In this document: in pieces, positions 5,847-12,520 of the stretch
How positions within the stretch are numbered: the stretch's first letter is position 1
How the letters are laid out: each line of letters opens with the position of its first letter
DNA from: Gallionella sp.
GTDB taxonomy: Bacteria > Pseudomonadota > Gammaproteobacteria > Burkholderiales > Gallionellaceae
Direction: 5' to 3'
Length of the DNA: 12,520 nucleotides
NCBI GenBank assembly: GCA_004298605.1
Contig: SCPW01000447.1
Span: 1-12,520 of the forward strand
Position numbers and translations under genes: made by a program
Notes under the pieces: model-generated
The model's database searches: none
Told to the model about the DNA's origin: nothing
The model's input: the letters and a program-made list of their open reading frames with translations, nothing else

Positions 5847-5867
5847 GTAAAAAAGAACGGAGAAAAT

Positions 5868-8800
5868 ATGTTAAGCACCATCATAGCTTGGTCGGCGCGC
5901 AATCGCTTCCTGGTGATTATCGCCACATTGTTCATCACGCTGGCGGGCATTTACGCACTGGTCAAAACGCCGCTGGATGCCTTGCCGGATTTGTCGGATG
6001 TGCAGGTGATCGTTTTTACCGAATATCCCGGACAGGCGCCGCAAGTGGTGGAAGATCAGGTCACTTATCCGCTGACTACCTCCATGATTTCGGTGCCGAA
6101 ATCCAAGGTGGTGCGCGGCTTTTCGGTGTTCGGCGCGTCCTTCGTGTATGTGATTTTCGAGGACGGCACCGATCTGTATTGGGCGCGCTCGCGGGTGCTG
6201 GAATACCTCAATTTTGCTTCCGGCAAATTGCCCAAGGGCGTGACGCCGCAGATCGGCCCGGATGCGACCGGGGTCGGCTGGGTGTACCAGTACGCGGTGA
6301 TCGGCGTACACAAGACGCTGGCCGAACTGCGCACCATCCAGGACTGGTTTCTGCGCTACCAGCTCACCAAGGCGCACGGGGTATCGGAAGTGGCTTCGGT
6401 CGGCGGCTTCGTGCAGCAGTATCAGGTGATTGTTGATCCGGTGAAGCTGCGCGCCTATGGCATCCCGCTGATGAAGGTCACGCAGGTGATCCGCGAGTCC
6501 AACCGCGATGTCGGCGGGCGCGTCGTGGAAATGGCCGAGACCGAGTACATGGTGCGCGGCAGGGGCTATCTGCGCGGCAAGGGCGACATCGAGAATCTGG
6601 TGGTCAAGGCGGAGATGGGCACGCCGGTGCTGATCCGCGACATCGCGCGGGTCGAGCTCGGCCCGGACGAGCGGCGCGGCCTCACTGAGTTGAACGGCGA
6701 AGGTGAAGTGGTGTCCGGCATCGTGATGGCGCGCTATGGGCAGAACGCGCTGGAGGTGATCGAGAATGTAAAAGCAAAAATTGCCGAGGTGTCATCTGGC
6801 CTACCTGCAGGCGTGACCATCCAGGCGGTGTATGACCGTTCCGACCTGATCCATCGCGCCATCGATACCCTAAAGCGCACGCTGCTGGAGGAAAGCATCA
6901 TCGTCGCGCTGGTGTGTATGGTGTTCCTGATGCACGCGCGCAGCGCGCTGGTGGCGATCGTGATGCTGCCCATCGGCGTGCTGATCGCCATCATCGCGAT
7001 GCGCGCGCTGGGCATGAATTCCAACATCATGAGCCTGGGCGGAATTGCGATTGCAATCGGCGCGATGGTGGATGCGGCGATCGTGATGATCGAGAATGCG
7101 CACAAGCATTTGGAGCGCTTGGAAAGCAACCCCATCCCCTCCCCAACCCTCCCCTTGAAGGGGAGGGAGCGATCGCCCCTTCCCCTTCAGGGGGAAGGTC
7201 GGGATGGGGGTGGGGGCAGTGCAATGTCACAGCGCGCCAACGCCATCCTCGCCGCCTGCAAAGAAGTTGGCCCGGCGTTGTTTTTCTCGCTGCTGATTAT
7301 CACCGTGTCGTTCCTGCCGGTGTTCACGCTGGAGGCGCAGGAAGGGCGGCTGTTCGCGCCGCTCGCCTTTACCAAGACTTTCTCGATGGCGGGTGCGGCG
7401 TTGCTGTCGGTCACGCTGGTTCCGGTGCTGATGATGCTGTTCATTCGCGGCAAAATTATGCCGGAGGCGAAAAATCCGCTGAACCGCTTTCTGATCTGGG
7501 TTTATCGCCCGGTTATCGCGGCGGTGATGCGCTGGAAGAAAACGACGGTCGTCGCCGCGCTGGTGGTGCTGGGTGTTTCGATCTATCCGGCGACCAAGCT
7601 GGGCAGCGAATTCATGCCGACCCTCAACGAGGGCACGCTGCTCTATATGCCGGCCTCGCTGCCCGCGATGTCGATCACCAAGGCTGCCGAGCTGTTGCAG
7701 ACGCAGGACAAGATCATCAAGAGTTTCCCCGAAGTCGCGTCGGTGTACGGCAAGGCGGGGCGCGCGCAGACCGCCACCGATCCGGCTCCACCGGAGATGT
7801 TCGAGACCGTGATCAACCTCAAGCCCGAGGCCGAGTGGCGCGCCGGGATGAACATCGACAAGCTGATCGCGGAAATGGACAAGGCGCTGCAATTTCCGGG
7901 TATGGCCAATTCGTGGACCATGCCGATCAAGGCGCGCCTCGACATGCTCGCTACCGGTATCCGCACGCCGATCGGCATCAAGGTGTACGGCAAAGACCTG
8001 GACGGGATAGAGCGCGTGGCCAAGGAAATCGAAGCGGCGGTCAAGCAGGTGCCGGGTACGACCAGCGCGTTTGCCGAGCGCATTACCGGCGGTTTTTATC
8101 TCGATATCGTGCCCGACCGGGAAGCGCTGGCGCGCTATGGCATGGCGGTCGGCGAGTTGCAGGATGTCATTTCCACCGCGCTGGGCGGCGAGATGGTGAC
8201 CACCACGGTGGAGGGGCGCGAACGCTTCGGCGTGATCGTCCGCTATCCGCGCGAATTGCGCGGCAGCCCCGAGCTGATCGCGCGCGAGGTGCTGATACCA
8301 ACCATGGACGGCGCGATGATTCCGCTCGGGCAGCTCGCCAGAGTGGAAGTGGTCAAGGGCGCACCCGCGATACGCACCGAAAACGCGCTGCTGTCCGCCT
8401 ACATTTTCGTGGACATCCGCGACCGCGACATCGGTTCCTATGTGGCCGATGCGCGCCGTGCGGTGGCGGAGCAAGTGAAATTTCCGCCCGGCTATTACGC
8501 GACATGGAGCGGGCAGTTCGAATACATGGAACGCGCCGAAGCCAAGATGAAGATCGTGGTGCCGATCACCTTGCTGATTATTTTCCTGCTGCTCTACCTC
8601 AACTTCAGGCGCGTCACGGAAGCCCTGATCGTGATGCTCTCCGTGCCGTTCGCGCTGGTCGGCGGCGTGTGGCTGCTGTGGCTGCTCGGCTACAACCTGT
8701 CGGTCGCCGTGGTGGTGGGTTTCATCGCGCTGGCCGGGGTGGCGGCGGAAACCGGCGTGGTGATGCTGATCTATCTGGAACATGCATGGGAACGGATCAA

Positions 8801-9101
8801 GGCGCAACGCGAGGCCGATGGGCAATATCCGACTGCCGGCGATCTCTACGCGGCGGTCATGGAAGGCGCGGTCGAGCGGGTGAGGCCGAAGATGATGACG
8901 GTGGTCGCGATCATGGCCGGCCTGCTGCCGATCATGTGGGGAACCGGCACCGGCTCCGAGGTCATGCGCCGCATTGCCGCACCGATGGTAGGCGGCATGA
9001 TTTCCTCGACGATACTGACGCTGGCAGTCATACCGGCCATTTACGCGCTGGTAAAGGAAGCCACTTTGTTCAGCAAGGGCGGCAAAAACAATTTATCTTG
9101 A
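5868..9101 (+). CDS. cusA: Cu(I)/Ag(I) RND efflux transporter CusA with in-frame repeat insertion
   Basis: This 1077-residue inner-membrane proton-driven pump is the motor of the CusCBA complex; E. coli CusA has 1047. The heavy-metal RND hallmarks are present: TM1 near 12-30, TM2 near 342-360, the TM4 motif GAMVDAAIVMIEN with proton-relay D402, E961 in GFIALAGVAAETG, and K1008 in RVRPKMMTV. The periplasmic Cu/Ag methionine triad is intact: M594 (LLYMPAS), M644 (PPEMFET) and M693 (RLDMLATG), each 21 positions after E. coli M573, M623 and M672. Residues 422-449 (Pro/Gly-rich) are translated from a palindromic repeat unit and lengthen the cytoplasmic loop between TM4 and TM5. The start has GGAG five bases upstream. 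It lies 901 bp from cusB instead of being adjacent. The intact frame around the insertion suggests a functional pump. Confidence 0.95.
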   Translation: MLSTIIAWSARNRFLVIIATLFITLAGIYALVKTPLDALPDLSDVQVIVFTEYPGQAPQVVEDQVTYPLTTSMISVPKSKVVRGFSVFGASFVYVIFEDGTDLYWARSRVLEYLNFASGKLPKGVTPQIGPDATGVGWVYQYAVIGVHKTLAELRTIQDWFLRYQLTKAHGVSEVASVGGFVQQYQVIVDPVKLRAYGIPLMKVTQVIRESNRDVGGRVVEMAETEYMVRGRGYLRGKGDIENLVVKAEMGTPVLIRDIARVELGPDERRGLTELNGEGEVVSGIVMARYGQNALEVIENVKAKIAEVSSGLPAGVTIQAVYDRSDLIHRAIDTLKRTLLEESIIVALVCMVFLMHARSALVAIVMLPIGVLIAIIAMRALGMNSNIMSLGGIAIAIGAMVDAAIVMIENAHKHLERLESNPIPSPTLPLKGRERSPLPLQGEGRDGGGGSAMSQRANAILAACKEVGPALFFSLLIITVSFLPVFTLEAQEGRLFAPLAFTKTFSMAGAALLSVTLVPVLMMLFIRGKIMPEAKNPLNRFLIWVYRPVIAAVMRWKKTTVVAALVVLGVSIYPATKLGSEFMPTLNEGTLLYMPASLPAMSITKAAELLQTQDKIIKSFPEVASVYGKAGRAQTATDPAPPEMFETVINLKPEAEWRAGMNIDKLIAEMDKALQFPGMANSWTMPIKARLDMLATGIRTPIGIKVYGKDLDGIERVAKEIEAAVKQVPGTTSAFAERITGGFYLDIVPDREALARYGMAVGELQDVISTALGGEMVTTTVEGRERFGVIVRYPRELRGSPELIAREVLIPTMDGAMIPLGQLARVEVVKGAPAIRTENALLSAYIFVDIRDRDIGSYVADARRAVAEQVKFPPGYYATWSGQFEYMERAEAKMKIVVPITLLIIFLLLYLNFRRVTEALIVMLSVPFALVGGVWLLWLLGYNLSVAVVVGFIALAGVAAETGVVMLIYLEHAWERIKAQREADGQYPTAGDLYAAVMEGAVERVRPKMMTVVAIMAGLLPIMWGTGTGSEVMRRIAAPMVGGMISSTILTLAVIPAIYALVKEATLFSKGGKNNLS
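7131..7214 (+). repeat. Palindromic repeat unit translated in frame within cusA
   Basis: This 84-bp copy matches 4981-5063 almost base for base, with a few differences mostly in the spacer between palindromes. The core palindrome is at 7147-7167 and the second at 7178-7198. It is one base longer than the intergenic copy, and 84 is divisible by three, so the host frame is kept. It encodes PIPSPTLPLKGRER and a following Pro/Gly-rich stretch. Confidence 0.92.
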
Positions 9102-9220
9102 AAAAGGCAGCTACCCACGGATATATGGAACGCTATGGAAAGCCCGCACGGGAATAGGTGCAGTTGCCAGATATTGAGCATGGCCGTGACCGGGACGCCT
9201 GATGCCTGCTACTACGCCTA

Positions 9221-9239
9221 TTGCAGGAATGTCCTGCAA
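9221..9239. other. Perfect 8-bp hairpin
   Basis: TTGCAGGA (9221-9228) and TCCTGCAA (9232-9239) flank ATG. It lies 120 bp after the cusA stop and has no T run after it, so it may be an mRNA 3'-end stabiliser, a protein binding site or part of a remnant. Confidence 0.4.
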
Positions 9240-9265
9240 CGCCGCTGGGGCATGCGCTGCAACCA

Positions 9266-9279
9266 TGGGCAATTGCCCA
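9266..9279. other. 14-bp perfect palindrome
   Basis: TGGGCAATTGCCCA is self-complementary, and one mismatch further out CC/GG continues the pairing. It is a candidate operator or hairpin. Its role is unknown. Confidence 0.4.
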
Positions 9280-9595
9280 CGGTAGAAAAATCGCCTATTT
9301 ACGATCAAGTAGTGATGCATGAAGACAACACGTTGGCATTGTTAAAGAAGGCTTTGGGGTAGCGGCACTGTATCTGAAGTTATGCGCCCATCGCTGCGCC
9401 GATTGTGGGCATCAGGTTTTTGTAAGCTGACACCGCTGGAAATGCTGGCGATTTATGCGCTGATGAAAGAAATGGGGCTGCGCGGGCCGTAACAAGTTTT
9501 GGCTATAAAACGGGCATCAGTCGCGGTGCCGTCGGATAATGTCCGGGAGAGCAACGAATGGAGAGCGTGATGAGAAAACAGGTTTGGGTAACCAA

Positions 9596-9610
9596 CGGGC
9601 AAGCTGCCCG
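9596..9610. other. Short perfect hairpin
   Basis: CGGGCA (9596-9601) and TGCCCG (9605-9610) flank AGC. It lies about 110 bp before the phosphorylase start, inside a possible 23-codon frame (9558-9629). It may be a leader structure. Confidence 0.3.
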
Positions 9611-9633
9611 GTACACGGTAACACCCTAAACAG

Positions 9634-9670
9634 CCCTCTCACCCCCACTATTGTCGTGGGGAAGGGAGGT
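9634..9670. repeat. Degenerate palindrome related to the CCCTCCCC repeat family
   Basis: CCCCAC (9643-9648) and GTGGGG (9656-9661) form a perfect stem, extended outward by CCCTCTC and GGGAGG with mismatches. The C-rich/G-rich arms and the GGGGTTGG that follows recall the repeats near cusB-cusA. It lies 47 bp before the phosphorylase start. Confidence 0.4.
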
Positions 9671-9717
9671 TTGTAGGGGTTGGCCTGCAAAAATTTAGGT
9701 ATGGGAGGATGGTGATC

Positions 9718-11418
9718 ATGCTGGATGAATTTATTCACGAACCGCGCGTTGCGTACTTCTCGATGGAGATCGCGCTGCGCAATGAAATCCCGACCTACGC
9801 CGGCGGGTTGGGCGTGCTCGCCGGCGATACCGTGCGTTCGGCAACAGATCTCGAACTGCCGATGGTGGCCGTCAGCCTGATAAGCCACGCCGGCTATTTC
9901 CGCCAGGAAATTGACGCGCAGGGGCGGCAGTTTGAACATGCGGCGACTTGGGAACCCGGGCGCTGGGCGCAGCCCCTCGACGCCAAGATTGCCGTGCAGA
10001 TCGATGGCCGCACGGTCTGGATCGGCGCCTGGCTGTATGTGCTCGAAGGCCATATGGGGGGACGCCAGCCGGTGTTGCTGCTCGACACCGACTTGAGCGA
10101 GAACAGCGGCGACGACCGCGCGATCACCCACTATCTTTACGGCAGCGATAACGTCTACCGGCTCAAGCAGGAAATCGTGCTCGGGCTGGGCGGCGTGCGC
10201 CTGCTGCAGGCGCTCGGCTTCACCATCCGGCACTACCACATGAACGAGGGGCATTCCGCGTTGCTCGGGCTGGAATTACTGCGTCGCCACGCGCGCATGC
10301 CCGAGTTTGTCCGTCCGGGTGAATCGCTCTACGATCTTCCATACGTGCGCAGCCTGTGCAGCTTTACCACCCACACCCCGGTCGAGGCCGGGCATGACCG
10401 CTTTCCCTACGACATGGTGCAGCGCGTCCTGAACAACGGCTTTGACATCGAAATCATCAAGCGCCTGGCCGGCGAGGACAGCCTCAACATGACGCGGCTG
10501 GCGCTGAACCTGAGCGAATATGTGAACGGCGTCGCCAAGAAACACGCCGAAGTATCCAACGCGATGTTCCCTGGTTACAAAGTGCATGCGATCACCAACG
10601 GCGTGCATCCATATACCTGGGCCGCCGAAAGTTTCCGCCAGCTTTATGACCATTACCTGCCGGGCTGGTGCCACGAGCCGCAGTTGCTGGTGCGCGCCGA
10701 CTGCTGCATTCCGGAAGCCGCGATTTGGGAAGCGCATGTTCAGGCGAAACAACACCTCATCGAGAAAGTGCAGGCGCTGACCGGCGTGTCGCTGCAACCC
10801 GATGTCCCGATTTTTGGCTTTGCGCGGCGCATGACGGCATACAAGCGTCCGGATCTTTTGTTCTCTGACCTCGAACGGTTGAAGGCCATCGCGCACAACC
10901 ACCCGTTCCAGATCGTGCTCGCCGGCAAGGCGCATCCGCACGATGAAGGTGGCAAGCACCTGATCGAGCAACTGGGCGCGCATGCACGCGCCCTCGCCGG
11001 CGCGATACCGGTGGCCTATCTGCCCGATTATGATCTGGCGCTCGCCCAGACGCTGACCGCAGGGGCAGACGTGTGGCTCAACACGCCGTTGCCGCCGCTC
11101 GAAGCTTCGGGCACCAGCGGCATGAAAGCCGCGTTTAACGGCGTGCCCAACCTTTCGGTGCTGGATGGCTGGTGGATCGAAGGCTGCATCGAGGGCGTGA
11201 CCGGCTGGGCGATCGGCGATGCGGCGGGAATGGCTGACGGCAAGGCGCAGGTGCTTTACGACAAGCTCGAACAAGTGGTGCTGCCGCTGTATTACAGCCA
11301 CGGCGAGAATCCCGGCGGTTGGCTCAAGGTGATGAAGGGGGCGATCAGCAAGAACGCCTCGTATTTCAACAGCCACCGCATGATGCGCCGCTATGCGACG
11401 GAAGCGTACGCGCGGTGA
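9718..11418 (+). CDS. glgP: Alpha-glucan (glycogen) phosphorylase, short form
   Basis: This 566-residue GT35 enzyme would release glucose-1-phosphate from glycogen or maltodextrin by phosphorolysis in the cytoplasm. It belongs to the short alpha-glucan phosphorylase branch, against roughly 800 residues for the classical enzymes. Family motifs in order are the N-terminal VAYFSMEIALRNEIPTYAGG and GVLAGDTVRSATDL, then MNEGHSALL, FTTHTPVEAGHDRF, ITNGVHPYTW, GFARRMTAYKRPDL, and EASGTSGMKAAFNG. In the last motif K470 corresponds to the pyridoxal-phosphate lysine. ATG 9718 is chosen because GGAGG at 9704-9708 lies 9 bases upstream. The in-frame ATG at 9709 would abut that site. No other glycogen genes are nearby, so it appears as a single gene beside a metal locus. 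Confidence 0.94.
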   Translation: MLDEFIHEPRVAYFSMEIALRNEIPTYAGGLGVLAGDTVRSATDLELPMVAVSLISHAGYFRQEIDAQGRQFEHAATWEPGRWAQPLDAKIAVQIDGRTVWIGAWLYVLEGHMGGRQPVLLLDTDLSENSGDDRAITHYLYGSDNVYRLKQEIVLGLGGVRLLQALGFTIRHYHMNEGHSALLGLELLRRHARMPEFVRPGESLYDLPYVRSLCSFTTHTPVEAGHDRFPYDMVQRVLNNGFDIEIIKRLAGEDSLNMTRLALNLSEYVNGVAKKHAEVSNAMFPGYKVHAITNGVHPYTWAAESFRQLYDHYLPGWCHEPQLLVRADCCIPEAAIWEAHVQAKQHLIEKVQALTGVSLQPDVPIFGFARRMTAYKRPDLLFSDLERLKAIAHNHPFQIVLAGKAHPHDEGGKHLIEQLGAHARALAGAIPVAYLPDYDLALAQTLTAGADVWLNTPLPPLEASGTSGMKAAFNGVPNLSVLDGWWIEGCIEGVTGWAIGDAAGMADGKAQVLYDKLEQVVLPLYYSHGENPGGWLKVMKGAISKNASYFNSHRMMRRYATEAYAR

Positions 11419-11476
11419 TTTCCGGGCGCTCTTATTTCAAGGCGCCGCCATTTCCAGGAATAACCGGCGGATTAGC

Positions 11477-11482
11477 TATAAT
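11477..11482 (+). promoter_or_regulatory. Possible -10 box upstream of Met/His-rich gene
   Basis: TATAAT matches the -10 consensus perfectly and stands in the 239-bp gap after glgP. No good -35 box lies at 17 bases; TTCCAG at 11452-11457 is 19 bases upstream, a spacing used by MerR-type metal regulators. The start codon would be about 170 bp downstream, leaving a long leader. The assignment is tentative. Confidence 0.35.
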
Positions 11483-11527
11483 CAAGGCAGCCAGAATCCA
11501 AAGGTATTGGTATCTACATCTGAAATG

Positions 11528-11556
11528 TACACCGGCCTTCTGGCCCAATTGGTGTA
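11528..11556 (+). other. Imperfect hairpin in the leader
   Basis: TACACC (11528-11533) pairs with GGTGTA (11551-11556), and inside them GGCC pairs with GGCC around TTCT, leaving a CAATT bulge. It could be an RNA leader structure or an operator for the following gene. The rest of 11419-11657 shows nothing else clear. Confidence 0.35.
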
Positions 11557-11657
11557 GATTGTCAGGGAACAAAGTTGATTAATGGTTTGTCTCTTAGCCA
11601 GGCCTCAACAAGACACCTGAAGTGCATGGGTATTTTTCAATCTGAAAGGAATCAAAC

Positions 11658-12380
11658 ATGAAAAAATTATTAATTGGTGGCATGGTTGCGGTGTTGTGCA
11701 TGGGTGCGCCGGTGGTTTATGCCGATGATGCGCATCATCCCGGACAGAGCAGCGCGCCTGCGGCCAAGCCCGCTCCGGGAAAAAATGTACCGTCCAGGCA
11801 GCCTGCCGCATCCGATAAATCCATGAGTGGCGAAAAGTGCGACGGCGATGCGCAGATGGGCAGGGCGCAGGAGCGCATGGAACAGGCGCAGGCGCTCATG
11901 GCCAAGCTGCGCGAAGCCAAAAACCCTGCCGAGCGCCAAAAGCTTATGCGGGAGCACACGCAGGCTTTGCGCGACGTCATGGGTATGATGCGGGGCATGA
12001 AAATGGGCATGATGGGCGGTGCGCATGAAATGGGTGGCGGCCATGGAATGAGCGGTGGTCATGAAAAGGGTGGCGGCCATGGAATGAGCGGTGGTCATGA
12101 AAAGGGTGGCGGCCACGAAAAGGGCGCAATGGGAGGTTGCCAGGGAGCGGGGGCGGAGGACTGCTGTCAGGGGGCAGGCTGTGGCCAGGAAATGGGTTGC
12201 GGTCAGGAAAAGGGCGGCGGCCACGAAAAGGGCGCGATGGGCGGCGGTCATGGGATGGATATGATGGGCATGATGATGATGGGTATGCACCAGATGATGG
12301 AGGATCGCATGGAGATGATGCAGATGTTGGTGGAACAGATGTTTGATCGCCAGGAAATGCTCATGCGGGATGTAAAATAA
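11658..12380 (+). CDS. Exported Met/His/Cys/Gly-rich protein, putative periplasmic metal binder
   Basis: This encodes 240 residues. Residues 1-22 form a Sec signal peptide ending Val-Tyr-Ala before Asp-Asp. A Pro/Ala-rich linker is followed by a charged helical, probably coiled-coil section (about 67-110). Then comes a low-complexity part with tandem GGGHGMSGGHEK repeats (126-149), a Cys cluster (161, 169, 170, 175, 181) and a Met-rich C-terminal helix (about 199-237). Met, His and Cys patches of this kind bind Cu(I)/Ag(I) or other soft metals, so a periplasmic metal sponge or chaperone is plausible next to a Cus system. I recognise no named family. AAAGGAA at 11645-11651 supports the start. 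It stands alone, with its own terminator. Confidence 0.75.
   Translation: MKKLLIGGMVAVLCMGAPVVYADDAHHPGQSSAPAAKPAPGKNVPSRQPAASDKSMSGEKCDGDAQMGRAQERMEQAQALMAKLREAKNPAERQKLMREHTQALRDVMGMMRGMKMGMMGGAHEMGGGHGMSGGHEKGGGHGMSGGHEKGGGHEKGAMGGCQGAGAEDCCQGAGCGQEMGCGQEKGGGHEKGAMGGGHGMDMMGMMMMGMHQMMEDRMEMMQMLVEQMFDRQEMLMRDVK
12032..12121 (+). repeat. 36-bp in-frame tandem repeat, 2.5 copies
   Basis: Two identical 36-bp units (12032-12067 and 12068-12103) are followed by a half unit (12104-12121). Each unit encodes twelve residues, GGGHGMSGGHEK. A related GGGHEKGAMGG segment recurs at about residues 186-196. The number of units could vary between strains by slippage. Confidence 0.9.
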
Positions 12381-12426
12381 GCGTCCTGTTTTGGCGCAGC
12401 AGATATTGGGGATGCGGAGATTAATT

Positions 12427-12466
12427 GGCGGGGCGGAACGAGAAATCGCGCCGCCCTGCCCGGTTT
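12427..12466 (+). terminator. Rho-independent terminator after the Met/His-rich gene
   Basis: GGCGGGGCGG (12427-12436) pairs with CCGCCCTGCC (12451-12460) with a single G-U pair, and CGA/TCG close an inner GAAA tetraloop. A short T run follows (TTTT within 12463-12466). The strong stem, stable loop and position 47 bp after the stop make it a good intrinsic terminator, although the T run is short. Confidence 0.7.
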
Positions 12467-12482
12467 TGAATAATTCAGTGAG

Positions 12483-12515
12483 GTAAACCCCCGGCTATGC
12501 CGGGGGACTAAGTAA
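12483..12515. repeat. REP-like palindrome at right edge
   Basis: CCCCCGGC (12488-12495) and GCCGGGGG (12499-12506) flank TAT, with GTAA just before the stem. A short stem preceded by a GTAG-like tetramer recalls REP sequences that go with REP-associated tyrosine transposases, and some integrated-element ends. It differs from the CCCTCCCC family. The neighbour beyond the edge cannot be seen. Confidence 0.5.
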
Positions 12516-12520
12516 GGTTC

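Larger units (their letters stand above)
9102..9717. other. 616-bp palindrome-rich region with no convincing gene
   Basis: A 75-codon frame (9135-9362) and a short frame ending at 9492 (tail LEMLAIYALMKEMGLRGP) are open, but neither has a good ribosome site nor a family I recognise. Both may be gene remnants. The stretch carries several perfect inverted repeats: 9221-9239, 9266-9279, 9596-9610 and 9643-9661. It probably contains the end of the cus transcript and the promoter for the phosphorylase gene, neither of which I can place with confidence. Confidence 0.55.

Noticed and set aside
7131..7214. Repeat as a disruptive mutation making cusA a pseudogene
   Set aside because: The frame stays open, the insertion falls in a variable cytoplasmic loop, and all proton-relay and metal-binding residues downstream are kept.
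7227..8825. Very long - strand open frame opposite cusA
   Set aside because: It reads as His/Arg/Gln-rich low-complexity protein. The + strand has all CusA motifs, so this is a shadow. The same holds for 3695-4663 and 10276-11376.
6914..9157. 747-codon + strand frame overlapping cusA
   Set aside because: The product is Arg/Gly/Ala/Asp-rich without domains, in the +2 frame of cusA. It is a shadow frame.
9135..9362. 75-codon frame between cusA and glgP
   Set aside because: It has no clear ribosome site and no recognisable family, and it overlaps two perfect inverted repeats. It may be a gene remnant, but I cannot support it as a gene.
9558..9629. 23-codon frame with GGAG upstream, before glgP
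   Set aside because: The ribosome site and spacing are acceptable, but the frame is very short, overlaps a hairpin and has no supporting evidence. A leader peptide is only a possibility.

Overview
The window looks like a chromosomal metal-handling region from a Gram-negative, moderately GC-rich proteobacterium. Gene style (CusCBA-type RND efflux, WrbA, short GlgP) and GC-rich palindromic repeats would fit a betaproteobacterium, for example the Nitrosomonadales/Gallionellaceae side, but no rRNA or marker gene is present, so this placement is inference. All convincing genes lie on the + strand.

Layout. Bases 1-262 hold a structured leader, a 16-bp palindrome and a possible 22-residue leader peptide ahead of a bacterioferritin-like ferritin (263-739). 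A WrbA quinone oxidoreductase follows (815-1420), then a small exported His/Cys-rich protein (1478-1867). Next is a Cu(I)/Ag(I) efflux operon: cusC (1992-3293), cusB with a fused CusF domain (3290-4966) and cusA (5868-9101). A mostly non-coding, palindrome-rich stretch (9102-9717) separates it from a short alpha-glucan phosphorylase (9718-11418). Last come an exported Met/His/Cys/Gly-rich protein (11658-12380), a good terminator and a REP-like hairpin at the right edge.

The most interesting part is a repeat family tied to a DUF559 endonuclease-like gene. About 900 bp of repeats plus this gene (5180-5563) sit between cusB and cusA. The gene is bracketed by perfect 40-bp inverted repeats (5107-5146 and 5536-5575), and its stop codon and last eight codons lie inside the right repeat. 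The same repeat unit occurs in frame inside cusA (7131-7214), adding about 28 codons to the cytoplasmic TM4-TM5 loop. A degenerate relative sits in frame in the N-terminal linker of cusB (3384-3417). The 40-bp unit is open in five of six frames. Together this resembles a palindromic element that spreads through intergenic DNA and also into coding sequence, comparable to Rickettsia palindromic elements or REP/RAYT pairs, with a DUF559 protein as candidate partner. That functional link is inference.

Functionally, CusC, CusB and CusA would form a tripartite pump exporting Cu(I)/Ag(I) from periplasm and cytoplasm. The CusF-like tail of CusB, the His/Cys-rich protein and the Met/His-rich protein could act as periplasmic metal chaperones or buffers. 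The ferritin-like protein and WrbA fit a metal/oxidative-stress theme but could be transcribed separately.
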